Assembly (NCBI GenBank): GCA_033064195.1
Contig: JARBJD010000405.1
Location: 1-58,907, forward strand
DNA: 58,907 nucleotides
Direction: 5' to 3'
Source: Blattamonas nauphoetae
Taxonomy: Eukaryota > Preaxostyla > Oxymonadida
A model generated the notes under the pieces. It was given only the letters and a program-made list of their open reading frames with translations, was not told the origin of the DNA and did not search any database. Numbering within the stretch: the first letter of the stretch is position 1; every line of letters begins with the position of its first letter. Position numbers and translations under genes: made by a program. Below, in pieces: positions 31,961-44,000 of this stretch.

Positions 31961-34833
31961 CTATCTTGCGCTTTCAATGTATGACTTGAAGTTCGTATAC
32001 CCGTTCAGTGAAAGGCCGAGTTCACTGCTGAGGAGAGAAGACAGTTGATTGAATGCCATCTGCCCTGTGAGGATAGTATCAGGAGCAGGTCGAAGAACAC
32101 CACTGACGAACGATGAGAAAAAGAATAACAGACTGGCTCGTCCTTTGTTGGTTGATCATGTTCAACATTCGTCTGCCGAGCGGACTTGTCGAACTGTGCT
32201 GATCATCTGTGTTTGTCGCTGAATCCTCCAAACCCCACTCGTCCATCCGAAAAGAACTCTCCTCCTTTTGCAGCTGTTCAAACTGCTCAGAGTTGAGCAG
32301 GACCCCTTCTTGGATGTGGAGTCCTTCGAATGCACCTGCTTGGGCAAGGGAGTTGTTTTCCTCGCCGAGGAGGAAGAGAGTGGAGGTGAAGGGAGTGAGG
32401 AGGAGATATGTGCCGCAGAGATTGATGCTGCTCTCGTTCATCAGCCACTGCGCTGCACTGAGGATCGGTGGAGATGACGCGTCGGATGAAGAGAGAGTGA
32501 TGTTGAGGAGAACAGGAGTGAGGAACGTGGCAAGCTGCGACGAATCAAGTGTGAGTGCGTGGTGAAGAAAACTCGTCCGAAGATCGTATCTCACGCCAAC
32601 CCTTCCCTGCTGTCGGAGCTCAGACTGCTTGACTGAGAACGACGGAGATTGCAGCGAGTCCTCCATGTAGTTCGTGTCCTGCAGGAGGTCACCGCGGAGA
32701 AGTCCATTTATGCTCGCGAAGAACGACGAGAACGTCTCGAAAGGCGAGTACGGCGAGTTGACAGACGAAGAAATCGTTTTGAAGAAGGTCTTCATTTTGT
32801 CGAGAAGGTCTGCTTTGACTTGTGTGGCTTTTTGTTCTCTGCCAGCGAAAGCTGACATCTTGGCGAGGAGAGAGAGCGAGCCTGTTGGTGAGAAATGCTT
32901 GGCGCACATGGAAGGAGCTCCGAGTGGGTCGGATGGAGACGGCGAGTGGTCGAAGAGGGGGAGATTGTAGTTGTGTATGATGACCAGTCGCTGTCCAGTT
33001 GCGGTTGTGAAAGCAACGTGGACTTGAAACGGGATTGCGGTTCGTTGAGATGTGATGAATCGGGAGTCAAGGAGAAGCTGGAAGGAAACTCTATGGGTCC
33101 GGTTGAAGCATCCCATCTTGACGACATTTCCCCTCTCCTGGTAGACGTGGCCGAAGGGGACATCCACTTTGATGGAGTTGTGGGTGCGAACGGTGAGCGA
33201 ACATTCGTATCCGACGGTGTTAGCGAAAATGGAGGAAAGATGGGCATGGACCTGGCGATGAATACTGAGTGGAAGAGACGGGGCGGTGAATGACTGGGGT
33301 GGATCGGGAGGAAAGTCGGTGGGGAAGAGAAACAGGGATCCTCCCGTCAATTCCGGAAGTATGGCTAAATAGAGGATGAAAGGAAAGTGAAGATACAAAG
33401 GGACGCTGTGTCGAGATCTTGACAGGGAAAGGCGAATATATTGACAGTTGTCCAACTCTGAACGAACTGATAGGCAAACTCCTTGTAAAATTCACTATTG
33501 CACTCTGAAAACGAAAAAAAAGACATCATAAAGGTGATTAAATGGTGAATTTGGTTGAGAAAGGAGCATACGCAATCTTGTGAAGAGTTTGTCTGGTTGT
33601 GATTGGAAATCAGGTCGTTCCTCCAGTGACCCTGGGTCTACGGACGGACGAGTCCCAAGAAAGCAGATAATGTGTCCACCTGTATTTTTCTGAAGAGAGA
33701 ATTTCAGAATAATTGAGAAATAAGAATGTAAACCGTCATGAGTTTGGCGGCTGTGAGTGCAGATCCGAAGACAGAGTCGTCTTGATTTGAAATCATCCTA
33801 TCGTTTAAAAGAGATGAAATGCCAGTATGGAGAAGTTTGGACAGTTGCTTTTCAATTTTCATGAGGGGGACGATCAACTTGTTCTCTGGGACTGGGAGTT
33901 GAATATCCTCTCCAAATGAAACTGAAAAGACCCGAAATTTGTTTGATTTGGATGGTTGATTGCTTGAGATTCGGCTTAAATCAAAAAAATGGACATGTGT
34001 TTCATCAAATGCGAGAATCGAGATGACTGGATTCATTCGTCCCGGTCCCGTCAGATGAGAGAGCTGAGATGCAATACTCTTGAATGAAGAGAGAGAGACT
34101 CCCCGCTTGACAGCTGAGGGGGTGATATCAACGAGAAAGCACGCTTGGAATGGATGAGGGGGAGTGGCTCGATAAGATGGAGGGACTGTGAGGCCATAGC
34201 TCATACAATTGAGTTCCGGGTGAAGGGATAGATCAGTACGTTGTTGAGTTGTGGGATCAAGCGCACAATAGTAATGTTGGAAGACTGGGAATCAGAAAAA
34301 GAGGGAAGTGGACAGACCGACATTTTCCAGTCCACAAAGATTGCAGGTCCAATTTCTTCCTTTAGACGTGAATGAAACACCGGCATTGATAAAAGTACGA
34401 CATCGCTTGCATCTGATTGGGGCGACAGGGTGAAATGAGACGAATGGAAGAGCATTCTGTTTAACACGATGGAGACTGAATGAAATATCAAAAATCAAAC
34501 TGTTTGGACTGTGTATCCTGCGAAGGGATTAACGGTGACACCAAATGGAATTGGCCATTTTTTGAGAACGGATGGTTTTCTCGGTGCAGCAGAAAGAGTG
34601 AAATCGAATGCACCAGGCTGTGTAGGCCGAATTGCAACAGGAGTGGATGGAGATGAAGATAGTGATGATGGAGTAGTTGGAAATGGTGTTGGTTGTGAAA
34701 GATGATTTGGCTCGGTTCTGGCAGGCTGAGGAGGGAATGATGATGGCGGCTGTTGAAACGACGGAGTTGTCGTATCTTCTGCTGTTCGGGCGGATAGAGA
34801 TGGATCGAGGAGACGACGGGATGGTTGTGACAT
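31961..34833 (-). CDS. SEC24: Sec24-like COPII coat subunit
   Basis: Seven exons, about 873 residues. Introns: 34,457-34,500 (44 nt), 34,285-34,317 (33), 33,691-33,733 (43), 33,505-33,571 (67), 33,365-33,396 (32) and 32,103-32,133 (31). Order: Pro/Ser/Gln-rich N-terminus; zinc finger CKRC...CNLC (residues ~125-150); trunk with FQACFLVDITPSAV and FGSALTAAKLM; TGGHIICF; FYKEFA; LPELTGGSLFLFP; and the helical and gelsolin-like C-terminal part. Sec24 binds Sec23 and selects cargo for vesicles leaving the ER. In exon 4 one extra T in a four-T run (CTTTTCTT) shifts the frame between TGGHIICF and LGTRPSVDPGSLEERPD, both of which fit the family. This is either a sequence error or a recent lesion. Start chosen at the Met before the Pro-rich region. 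All other phases are consistent. Confidence 0.85.
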
Positions 34834-35006
34834 GCAAGGGTGAATTCGGAGTTTTGAGAGAGATGAATGTTTTGTTTTGGGATGATCGGATCACTTCGAT
34901 TTCTTGGCCATATGAGGGAGAGATAACGTGAAAAAGCGGTCAATTGCGAAATGAAATATCGATGAGAACAAAATAAGAAGGAATAAAGCAACATAGAGAA
35001 TAGGAA

Positions 35007-36626
35007 TCACGAAAGAGGATGTGCACAGATACAACAGAATCGAGCTTGAACACAACACGCAGGATGACCACACGCCGAGCAAAGACGATGTGAGGGATCA
35101 CGGGAAGGGTCGTGATGGTCGAGAGAATTCGAGTCCGCATTTCGCATCGGCTCCATGACAGGGATTTCACGGTCAGAGTCAGATGTGGTGAAGGTGTTGT
35201 CAGTGTCATGCGACGACATGCTGAGATGAGCGAGGAGAGACGACGCGCACGACGTCACGCTGTCCCTGCTCGACTGCCGAAGCAACGGGTTGTGTGAGTT
35301 GTGGGGGGAGTTGAGGGTGCGAGTGATGGTGGGTGAGTGGGTGGCATGAGGCGAGGACGCTGAGTGGAACACTTTCTGTTCGACGAGCTTCTTGTCGGCG
35401 GTGTGCGAGGATGAAAACGAGTCGTTGCCAGCTATTTTCGAATCGTCTCGATTTCGCACTAATAATCGCCGATTCTTCCGTCCTGTCCGCGCAGACTGTC
35501 TTGTGTAGCTTTTGGTCCTTCGCGGTTGCTCACCCTCGTTCAGTTTGGTCTGTTCGCGCATGCTGAGCCACTCGGGAGAGTTCGATTCAGTAGCGGCAGG
35601 TTTTGGAGGTGTGGGTGAGGTTGATGTGACGAGAGGGTTGTGGGGGAGTGTTTCAGGTGACTGGGAGGGGTTGGAGGATGGCGAGAGCTTCAAATCTTCG
35701 GTCGGCTGACGGCGTTTCAGGACTCGGCGTGGGCTGCGCTGGACTTCTTGAGAATGTATAGTTTCAAATCCAATACTCATTTTTGGCCGAGGAACGTCAG
35801 AGTTTGGCTTTATCGATGTTTCTGGGGGAGAGCTTGGGCTGAGATCGGACGTGTCCACTCGCGACAGCGGGCGCGTGACCGGCGATACATGCAAGTCACC
35901 AAAAGGTCTCCGATGACCCGAAACATTTGATAATGGCTCTCCAATTGAGGGTCCAGGCGAAGCCAATGATTTGAGTGCCTTTGTTTGGGGAGAGGTTCTT
36001 CGGATGGTGGGAATGTTTGAAGAGGGGGGATTAGGGGCTGGTGATGTTTCTGGAGATCCTCGAATGCGTTTGGCTTTGTTTTGGCGGCTTTTTTCCTCCT
36101 CAATTTGCGCGTACAGTTCCTTCAAGTCGGTCGACTCCTGTTCAATTTGGAGGCTTTTGCCGCGTTTCCGTTGAAGGGTCTGATGGTTCACATTACGCTC
36201 AAATATTTGAGGCTGAATGTCAGACGAGTCGTCCTGTGGGGAATCATCAGCGGGAAGGTGTTTGAGTGGAAGTTGGGGTGAGTTCCTCAGGCTTCGGTTC
36301 TCCTTGTCATGAAGGAAACTCGCGCTTTTCTTCTTGGAAGACTTGATTATTCCATCCAGACGGGCAGCTTCTCTTTGCATCTTACTCTTCCGGTTGGTGA
36401 GTTCAGAGAGGTCGAAAATGTCGTCTTCGTCGTCACTTGTGTGCAGTGGACGAGATTGTTCCAGTGTCTTCATGCTGTGGCATTGATGTGACGATTGACC
36501 GAGTCGTGTGGCCACCTGGTTCTTTGACACTGGTGATGAGAGGTTCGATTTTGTGATGTGAGAGTTTTCAGTACGAAATGCCCATGTATTGGTCTGCGAT
36601 CGAGAGGTAGAAGATGGTGTGGCCAT
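35007..36626 (-). CDS. Disordered protein with C-terminal zinc ribbon
   Basis: An intact frame of 539 codons, MATPSSTSRS to TGA. Most of it is low-complexity Ser/Pro/Arg/Asp sequence without membrane spans. There is an acidic motif DDEDDIFDLSEL near residue 70 and a short coiled-coil-prone segment (ELYAQIEEEKSRQ) near residue 170. The last 25 residues hold a paired zinc-ribbon-like motif, CSACGHPACC followed by FCCICAHPL. I do not recognise the protein. It lies 173 bases downstream of the Sec24 start and 320 bases from the CFAP97 end, all on the same strand. An adaptor or nucleic-acid-binding role is possible from the zinc ribbon, but this is a guess. Confidence 0.75.
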   Translation of the reverse strand: MATPSSTSRSQTNTWAFRTENSHITKSNLSSPVSKNQVATRLGQSSHQCHSMKTLEQSRPLHTSDDEDDIFDLSELTNRKSKMQREAARLDGIIKSSKKKSASFLHDKENRSLRNSPQLPLKHLPADDSPQDDSSDIQPQIFERNVNHQTLQRKRGKSLQIEQESTDLKELYAQIEEEKSRQNKAKRIRGSPETSPAPNPPSSNIPTIRRTSPQTKALKSLASPGPSIGEPLSNVSGHRRPFGDLHVSPVTRPLSRVDTSDLSPSSPPETSIKPNSDVPRPKMSIGFETIHSQEVQRSPRRVLKRRQPTEDLKLSPSSNPSQSPETLPHNPLVTSTSPTPPKPAATESNSPEWLSMREQTKLNEGEQPRRTKSYTRQSARTGRKNRRLLVRNRDDSKIAGNDSFSSSHTADKKLVEQKVFHSASSPHATHSPTITRTLNSPHNSHNPLLRQSSRDSVTSCASSLLAHLSMSSHDTDNTFTTSDSDREIPVMEPMRNADSNSLDHHDPSRDPSHRLCSACGHPACCVQARFCCICAHPLS

Positions 36627-36946
36627 AATTACTGAGCAATCTGAGAATTAAGTGAGAAAGACGACCGGAGAGATTGTGTTGTTATTCATCTCAAATAAGA
36701 CATACAAGATATAAATATGGGAATTAATAAGGTATGTACACTAGAATGATAGTCAAGAAGAAGACAATTAAAGGCGCATTCACAAATCAAGACCGATCAA
36801 AACCATTGTGACAAGTTTTCGATCACGGAGAGAATGAGTGAGTTAAAAATCTACAAAAAGAACGCTGAAATGATTAAGATGACAAAATAATGAGATATAA
36901 AGAAAGATAGACGAATGCAGAATGAAAATTAAGCAGAAATCTCGTG
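36627..36946. other. Intergenic region between the zinc-ribbon gene and CFAP97
   Basis: About 320 AT-rich bases. It must contain the promoter of the zinc-ribbon gene and the 3' end of CFAP97. No separate feature seen. Confidence 0.4.
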
Positions 36947-37780
36947 TCAAGAACTCGGTTGAGAATCCTCCGCTGGTACGTCTTCCTTTTCCGCTTCTTG
37001 AGGCTTCACATCATCAGTCTCTTCCGTCTTTGCTTCTGGATCGACTTGTTGTTCATCATTTGCCGGTGCATCGTCGACGGGAGGTGTGGCTTGCGCCGGT
37101 TTGGGTTTTGGTTTGGGATTAGTCTTTGCATGAGGCTTGGGGGACGGTTTCTTTGTTTGTGAACGATGTGTTGCGGGTGTTGGAGAATTTTCGTTCGGTT
37201 CCTTTCGCGGACTCACAGGAAAAGCTTGTGGATCAATTGGGTTTTGGAATCGGCTTATCCTGCGCATATGATTCGCGTTTTCTTCCCATTCTTTCTCAAA
37301 CTTCGCGTTGTCGAGTCTGGGCTTGAGTTGGAGAAGAGATTTCGCAAGGGTCTGGAAGAAAGTGAGGATGAATGTTATTTTGGAAATACTTCATTTTCCT
37401 TTTCAATTGCGATTCTTTCTTTCTCTGATTGGATTTGACGCTTGGATTTAATAGTGTGCTTTGGTGGAGAATTGTCAAATGTTGGCTTTTTGCTGAGACG
37501 TTTCATTCGGTTTAGTAAAATCTGATTTTCACGCTCAATTTCGAGAAGTCTCTCTAAAAGTCCAGTAAATACAGATGTAATGCTTCGTTAATTGATGAAA
37601 ATTGTAACCTTCCTCAAGTTTTTGCTTTCCTCGTTTCGATTTGAGATGTGGATAAACTTCTGGCGCTTTTATCTTAACCACTGGCTTGATAGATTTCAAA
37701 TGGTCTTGATGAATCTTTTGTTCATTCTGTATCCGTTGTTGTTCAGTGGAGACTTTGAGGACTGGTTGATTCCGTGACAT
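36947..37780 (-). CDS. CFAP97/Hemingway-domain flagellar protein
   Basis: Three exons (37,780-37,609, 37,553-37,390, 37,351-36,947) give 246 residues. Introns are 55 nt (37,554-37,608, GTTACA..TTTAG) and 38 nt (37,352-37,389, GTATTT..TCCAG). The spliced protein has the CFAP97 pattern: VYPHLKSKRGKQKLEEERLL, then EIERENQILLNRMKRLSKK, ERIAIEKENE and LDNAKFEKEWEENANHMRRI. It ends in a Pro/Lys-rich then acidic tail. CFAP97 (KIAA1430, Drosophila Hemingway) and CFAP97D1 are axonemal proteins needed for flagellar assembly or motility. Presence here implies a flagellated organism. The start is the Met of MSRNQPVLKV. The tail is longer than in CFAP97D1 and poorly conserved. Confidence 0.8.
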
Positions 37781-38034
37781 CCGATAAAAGTGATAAAGTG
37801 TGGGACGTCAGAACGGGAACCATACAATTAAGTGGTCTATGTCGGAAATATCCATTGATCAAATTGGTGGATGTTGACTCTCTCTGGCAGTCCTCACCTT
37901 TGACGAATATCAACTAGAAAAAGTGGGAATTAGTAATTTCTGCATTCTCAGTGCTTTCGGAGGAAATGTGAAGCAAGTGTGAAATGGAATTGATAGAAAA
38001 AAGATATGAAATCAAGAAAAATGAAAGGGTGTGT

Positions 38035-41000
38035 TCAGCCTTTGAGTGAAAGTGGTTTGACTTGCCTTTCAGATGCCCCCTGCCGCATCCGCTGACTTTT
38101 CGTGCTGGCTTCAGCCACAGACGCCCAAAATGCCTTTTGATCAAATTCCTGTCCATCAGTGTCGCTAGTCTTGTCTCCCACTTCCCCGCACAGCTTCCTC
38201 TGCTCGTCTGTCAGCGACAGATCGTCCACAATCACAATGGGATATTTGTCGAGGTGGAAGTGGGTCAGATCAGACGCGAAGATGTCTGATTGTTCCACCT
38301 CCATCGCTATTCGCTGTGCGTCGTCTGTTTTTGTCATCTTCTCGCCTTCCGACGGCAGTGTGTCCTGAACGGGTGGTTTGGGAGGGGGCGGATGATGAAA
38401 CTGTGGGCCTCCAGCGAGACCTGCGATGAGAGGGGGGATGGAGAGGGTGGGAAGTGTGGATTGGAGCAGTGGCTGAAGTTGGGTCTGCTTCTTCGCTCGG
38501 CTTCCCTTCGACGGAGAGAGAACATGGCCTCCTCTGCCCTTCGCGCCTGGTCCTGTTCGCATCCCAAACAGTTCGGCTTCTGTTTTCGTGTTGTTCATCG
38601 AGATCGGCGTTGTTTTTGCGAATTTCAGGCTTAGGAATTCTGGAACGATGTTCAATCGAATCGACAACGTGTCTCGCAGTTCTTGCATCGAAAAGGAGCG
38701 AGGGACGACGATGGGGAAGGGTGTTGTGTAGCTCAGCTGCGAGTTCTTCTTCGATGCGGCTCTCCAACACACAACACGGACCATCGACAGGACGTAGAAG
38801 AGGGACGAGATGACGCGATGTGGATGGGGTTGGATTGGCCTCTCGACGACAACACACCCGCTGTCCGAGGGCTCGTCTCCGTCTCCTTCGTGATGCTTGG
38901 CTTCTGTCTGCTCATGGACGACTGGAGGAGAGGTGAGAGAAGGGATGGGTTGATGGTGTGCTGCCTCAGCTTCGGCACTCTCGGCGCTCACAACAAGCGC
39001 GATCAGCGGCATCGATCGTTTCAGGTGGAGGGAGTTCAGAGTGAATGATTGTGTCGATTGGACTGCTTTGTACGTGTCGTTCACCTTCGTGCAGAGAATG
39101 AACGGAATGTCGTACTGAGAATGGGTCTCAGCTGATATTCCCCCTTCTGCCCGATCCATCTTCTCGTCCATAATTCTGTTCATTTGGTTGGCGATCAAGT
39201 CATACACGTCATTCAGATGAACTGTCCGCGACATGGTCACTTTCATTGTTCCCACAAACCGCATCCAGTTCGCTGGAAGCAGGCAGTCAGCACTCGATCG
39301 ATCGTTGTCGAGTGGGGCTTCGTTGTGGCGGAGTTCGGAAGCACGGAAGATGGTCATTTTGAACAATTTGTCGCCTTTTCGGAGAAATTCTGGTTTGGAC
39401 AGGAAGGAGAATGAGAGGGAATGGTACTCCATGTGCTTCTTTGCGAGGGCTTGAGAGAGTGGAAGCGATTCGTCTTTCAGAATCCGACGAGGAACTGTGA
39501 ACGGCACGCGTGGCGGCGGAAGCGCAGGCACCGCATCGAAGCTGGCAGTCAGTCCGTGGAACAGTTCCTCACTCGACACAACGCTGTCTGGTTCGTTGAT
39601 CAGCCGAAGACGCAGCTGGTCGGCGTGGAAGAGGCTGGTGGCGTATTCGGTGGAGTCGATGTCGTCGGATCCGATGAACTCTTTGTCGGTCAGACAGACG
39701 CGGATTTGGTTGGTGGAGAAGGTCGAGAGGAGTTGTTTGGTGATTTCAAGCATCTTCCGCTTCTTCTCTAGTTCCTGATCCTCCTTCTCTTTCTCCAGTG
39801 ACTCCTTTTCTTGCTCGTCTGGTTGTGATTGTTGCGGTTTCTCGTTCTCCGTGTCGAACGATTCCTGCTCGCTGATGACTCTGCAGTAGCACTGCCTCAG
39901 AATCTCCTCTTTCAGCTGTTTGACAGAATGCGAAACCGAGTAATGCCAAAACAAGCTGTGCGGTCTGTCTCGATTCCACACCACCGCGCTCGGGAAATCA
40001 GGCTCGAGATGAGCAAACAAGTGCTGATGAGCGAGGCGATACACATACGACTCAATTGACTCCTCTGCAAACAGAAACATCTCGTTGCAGCGGTTGTCGT
40101 CGAACGTGGCTCGCTGAGACTGAACATCAACAATCGCGTTCTTTGATTCGGGAGCGGCGGGGGCTGGCTGGATCTCGATCCACAGCAGCGGGGAGGGACC
40201 CAACTTGTCGATGATGTCGGAGAGGGGGTAGTCGGCTGGGAAGACGTGGACGACGACTTTTGAGTCGCGCGGGTTGTTCGGCTTCTGTTCGTACGCTGTT
40301 CCGAAGAGGAGCAGTTCCTCGTCTTTCTCGATTTCTGCTTCGTTCAGAATCATGTCGTCCATTTCGCCATCCTTTTTGTCGTCGGAGCTTTCTCCTTCGC
40401 TGTTCACCTCGTTCTCCTCCAACACAACCACCGACGTGGCCTTCTTTCGCTGGATGTTCAGAGCGCGGATTCTCTTCTTCTGCTCCTTCCGCTCCTTCTC
40501 TCTCTGCTTGTTCCGCAGCTTCATCTCCGAAATCCACGACTCGTTTCCAAACTTCGCCATGATCCAATTGCGTAGGTCAGCGACTGTCAGCGTCTTCGTG
40601 CTCGTCCTCTGCTGAACCTGCTGCTCCATCTCGCCTGGGAACGCCTCTTTGAAGTGCGAGAGGAACTCGGAGTCTGGTTCTTCGTCGACGATGGGTGTGT
40701 TTTCTGCTTGTTCCGAGTCTGGAGCGACCTCGATGATTTCAGTCTGTGCTTCAGTTGGGATCTCGTCGGGGGTGATCTCTTTCACGTCGGGGTCAGCCTC
40801 CTCCTTCTTCTCGTCCTTCTCCTTTTTCTCGCCTTTCCGACCTCGCTTCTTCTTTTGTCGTTCTTCTTCTAATCGTTCTCTCTCACGCGAGATTTCTCCG
40901 ACCACTCGAACCTCACACAGATCGACCAGTTCGGTCAATTCTTTGTCCCACCGCATCAGATGCACAGACAGTGAATCGTTCGCAACATCATCGTTCTCGA

Positions 41001-44000
41001 TCCAATCCACAAAGCAATCGCGTGCCGTGATCGTCTTCTTCTCTCGCTTGTTCCCGTTGAACTGCCGAAGATATTCGTCAAAGCTGTCCAAATCGTTGAT
41101 CGCCCCTGTTTCCAGTCCAACCACAAGAGTTCTGTCGATGTCGGCGAAGAGACACGTGTTGGCAGACGTGAAGAGCATGTTGACCGGAGTCGAGAGATGG
41201 TCCTTGAGGAGGCGGAGGGAAGGGCGGTAAGTGGAAAGATGGGCAGCTGTCATGTTGAACGAGGAGGAGGGTGTGGCGGGGATGGTTGAGGTGTTGTAGA
41301 GAGTGTCTTCGAAAGAGGGCAGAGGGAGGTGTGGCTTGATGGGATGGATTGTTCGTCGCAGGCGGAGGAAGCTGGAGAGGACAGACTGGATGAACTCCTT
41401 CCTCTCATTCACCTCGTTCTGGTCGTCAGAGGGGGTGATGTGTGGGAAGAGCAGGGAGATGATGTGGTCGGTCCATTCGGTGATGATGTTCTGTCTGAGC
41501 AAAGAGAAAGGATCGTCTTGTTGTGTTCGAATTGAGAATGTTCGGACATCCAGCTGGTCTCGCATCAAAACAAACGCCCACTTCTGCTTCTCAATCCGAT
41601 CCAGTTCCTGCTCTGACGCGACGATTCCTTCTTCCAAGTGAAGGAAGGACTGCATGTCCGACGGGATGAGAGAGAGGGGGAGTTGTGTGTGGAAGAAAGG
41701 GATGATTCGGAGGATGTGTTGAGGCGGTGGAGGGGTGGATGGGGTTTGTTGTGCTGTCTTGTCTGTTCCTCTTCCTTTCTCTTTCTCATTCCCACTCACA
41801 AGGAACGGCTGGATGGCTGGGAGGAGGTTGGCGATGGACATTCCATTCATGAGGAACGGGGGGAGAGGGGGGAGTGGTGGGAGGACATTCGGAGCTGGCT
41901 GTGTTCTTCCCACGTCCTTCAACGATGCCTCCATCGCTCGTTTGAGATCGTCGTCTTCAGCATCCGAGTCGACGTTGATTGCGGTTTCCTTCTCTTTCTT
42001 TCCTCGCCGTTTCGGCATCCCTTTTGGAGGCGCTTGTGACGCCTTTCGCTTTGATCGCGGACGAGATGTCTGTTTGGCTGCTGTTTTGTTCCCTCTCCTC
42101 TTCTTTTTCACTCCACTGTCCTCAAACTCACTCACCTCCTCCAGTGACGCGTTGTCCTGAAAATCAGACTCGTCTCGCTCTCCCTCTCCGATCAGATTGA
42201 TCAGCTGCTTCGTCTCTTCGTCGGTCTCGTCTCCGCCATTCTCAATCCGATGCTGCTGTGCAAAATCAACAATCTCGAATTCTCCGCGCTCGTTTTGGAA
42301 CGTGAATATGTCGCCCATCGGCGCTGCTTGCGAAGGCACAACATGTTTTGGTTTGGTCGGATTTGGGTCGGTTGGGGATGGTTGAGGAGTGGCACTGGGA
42401 TCAGCCGGCGTGGCTGTGTCTGTCGAGACGGGTGTTGTTGTCTGCGAGTGAGCTTCGGTGACGATTTCAGCCTTCTTCTCTTCCAACAGGAACGTCCTCT
42501 TCTTCCACTCAGCGTGGTTCTCTCGCTCGTTCTTCAGAAAGGCTGAGCTGGAATAAACAGGAAGAGTTGGGATGGCACTGAGGAACGACTGCCACGTGAC
42601 CTCTTTTGGGATGTGGACAGGTTCGGCGGAAGGTTGGGTGGAAGGTTGGGGTGGTTGGGAGGGAGGATTCGGGGTTGGTTCCGCTGGAGCTGGCGATGGA
42701 GTGTCAACCAGCATGGCTTGTTCTGTCTCCTTTGTCTCTTCGGCGGGTTCCGCTGGATTCTCGTCTGCTTCGCTCTCGTTCTGTTCTGCTTGTTTTGTGT
42801 CTTTCTTTCCTTTTCGAGTGGGCTTTCCTTTTTGTGTTCTTTCTTTTGTTGAGCCCTTCCTTCGCTTCCCTCTGTCCTTCGTGTCTTCTTCATCCTCCTG
42901 TTTTGCGTCTTTCTCGTCCTCATTTTCTTCTTCTTCCTTCTCCTCTGTCTTCTCCAAATCCTTCTTCTCTTCCTCCTCTTCCTCTTTTCCACTGTTCTCC
43001 TTTTCTTTCCCATCTTCCACTTTCTCAGCTCCTCCCTCCACATCCACCACATCTGCCCTCCCTCCCTCCTTCTCACTCATCTTCGGCGCTGGTGCAGGAT
43101 CGAGGCTTCTCTCATAATCTCTCTTCGCTGCAGTCAGCTCATCCTGCGTGACCAGCTCTGTCTCCACTCGACGATAGATGAGGCGATACGCACACGACTT
43201 GAATGGATCGTTCGCATTGTCTGAACTTCTGGTTGATGGACGCCCACCCTTCTTCTCCCTCGCCAGCTGCTGCGGAGTGAGTGTGCCGTATGTTTTGGAT
43301 GTGGCTTCGCTTTCATCGACAATCGCGCAATACGCGTCGTTGCACAGCACCCAATCGCCTGTTTCGAAATCCCGCACATAAACGTAGTAATGTCCTTGTT
43401 CTGTCGTCCCTGAGTGGATTGTCACTGAGGAGAGCTCGTAGAGGAGTGGGTGGGGGTTGGGGGAGGAGACAAGGAAGGTGGGGAAGGGGTGGGGGTGAGT
43501 GGGGAGGGGTTGGGCGGAGGGAGTGACGGTGGATTGTTGTGGGGAATCATTATTCACTGAGGGTTGTGTGGTGTCTTCATCTTTGAGCATTTCGCTGGCT
43601 GTTTTGATTATCTCTTCGGTGTCGTCCTTCTTCTCATCTTCCGTGACGACCCACGGCGAGCAGTCGAGATAGAGGGGAAACTTGACGAAATCGTTCACTT
43701 TAATTCTGTTCCAGTTAGAATCGTATTCATATCGCATGAGCTGGATTGTGAGGAGCGGGGGAAGCGTCTCAATCATGGTTTTGCGAACCGCCTCGCGTTT
43801 TGACTTGCACGTGGCGCAAGTGTAGAGGTTGTCACCAACGAGGCTCTCTGGAGCTGTAATTGTGTGCAAAAGTTCAGAAAGAGAATTTGGGTCTGGAAAA
43901 ACGTCGTCACGGCCGATATTTCCGCGAATGGGGAGGTTCAGTTCGAGGAAGGGCTCGGAGTGAGATGTTCTTGAATGGCAGGTGAGGCATTCAGTGAAAT

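Noticed and set aside
40649-41230. 193-codon + frame inside the USP gene
   Set aside because: Ser/Phe/Arg-rich shadow of the charged coding sequence on the other strand. The USP frame is continuous and has family motifs.
42572-43151. Two ~180-codon + frames with Ser/Phe/Leu runs
   Set aside because: Antisense of the Glu/Lys-rich stretch of the USP gene; such stretches always give open antisense frames.
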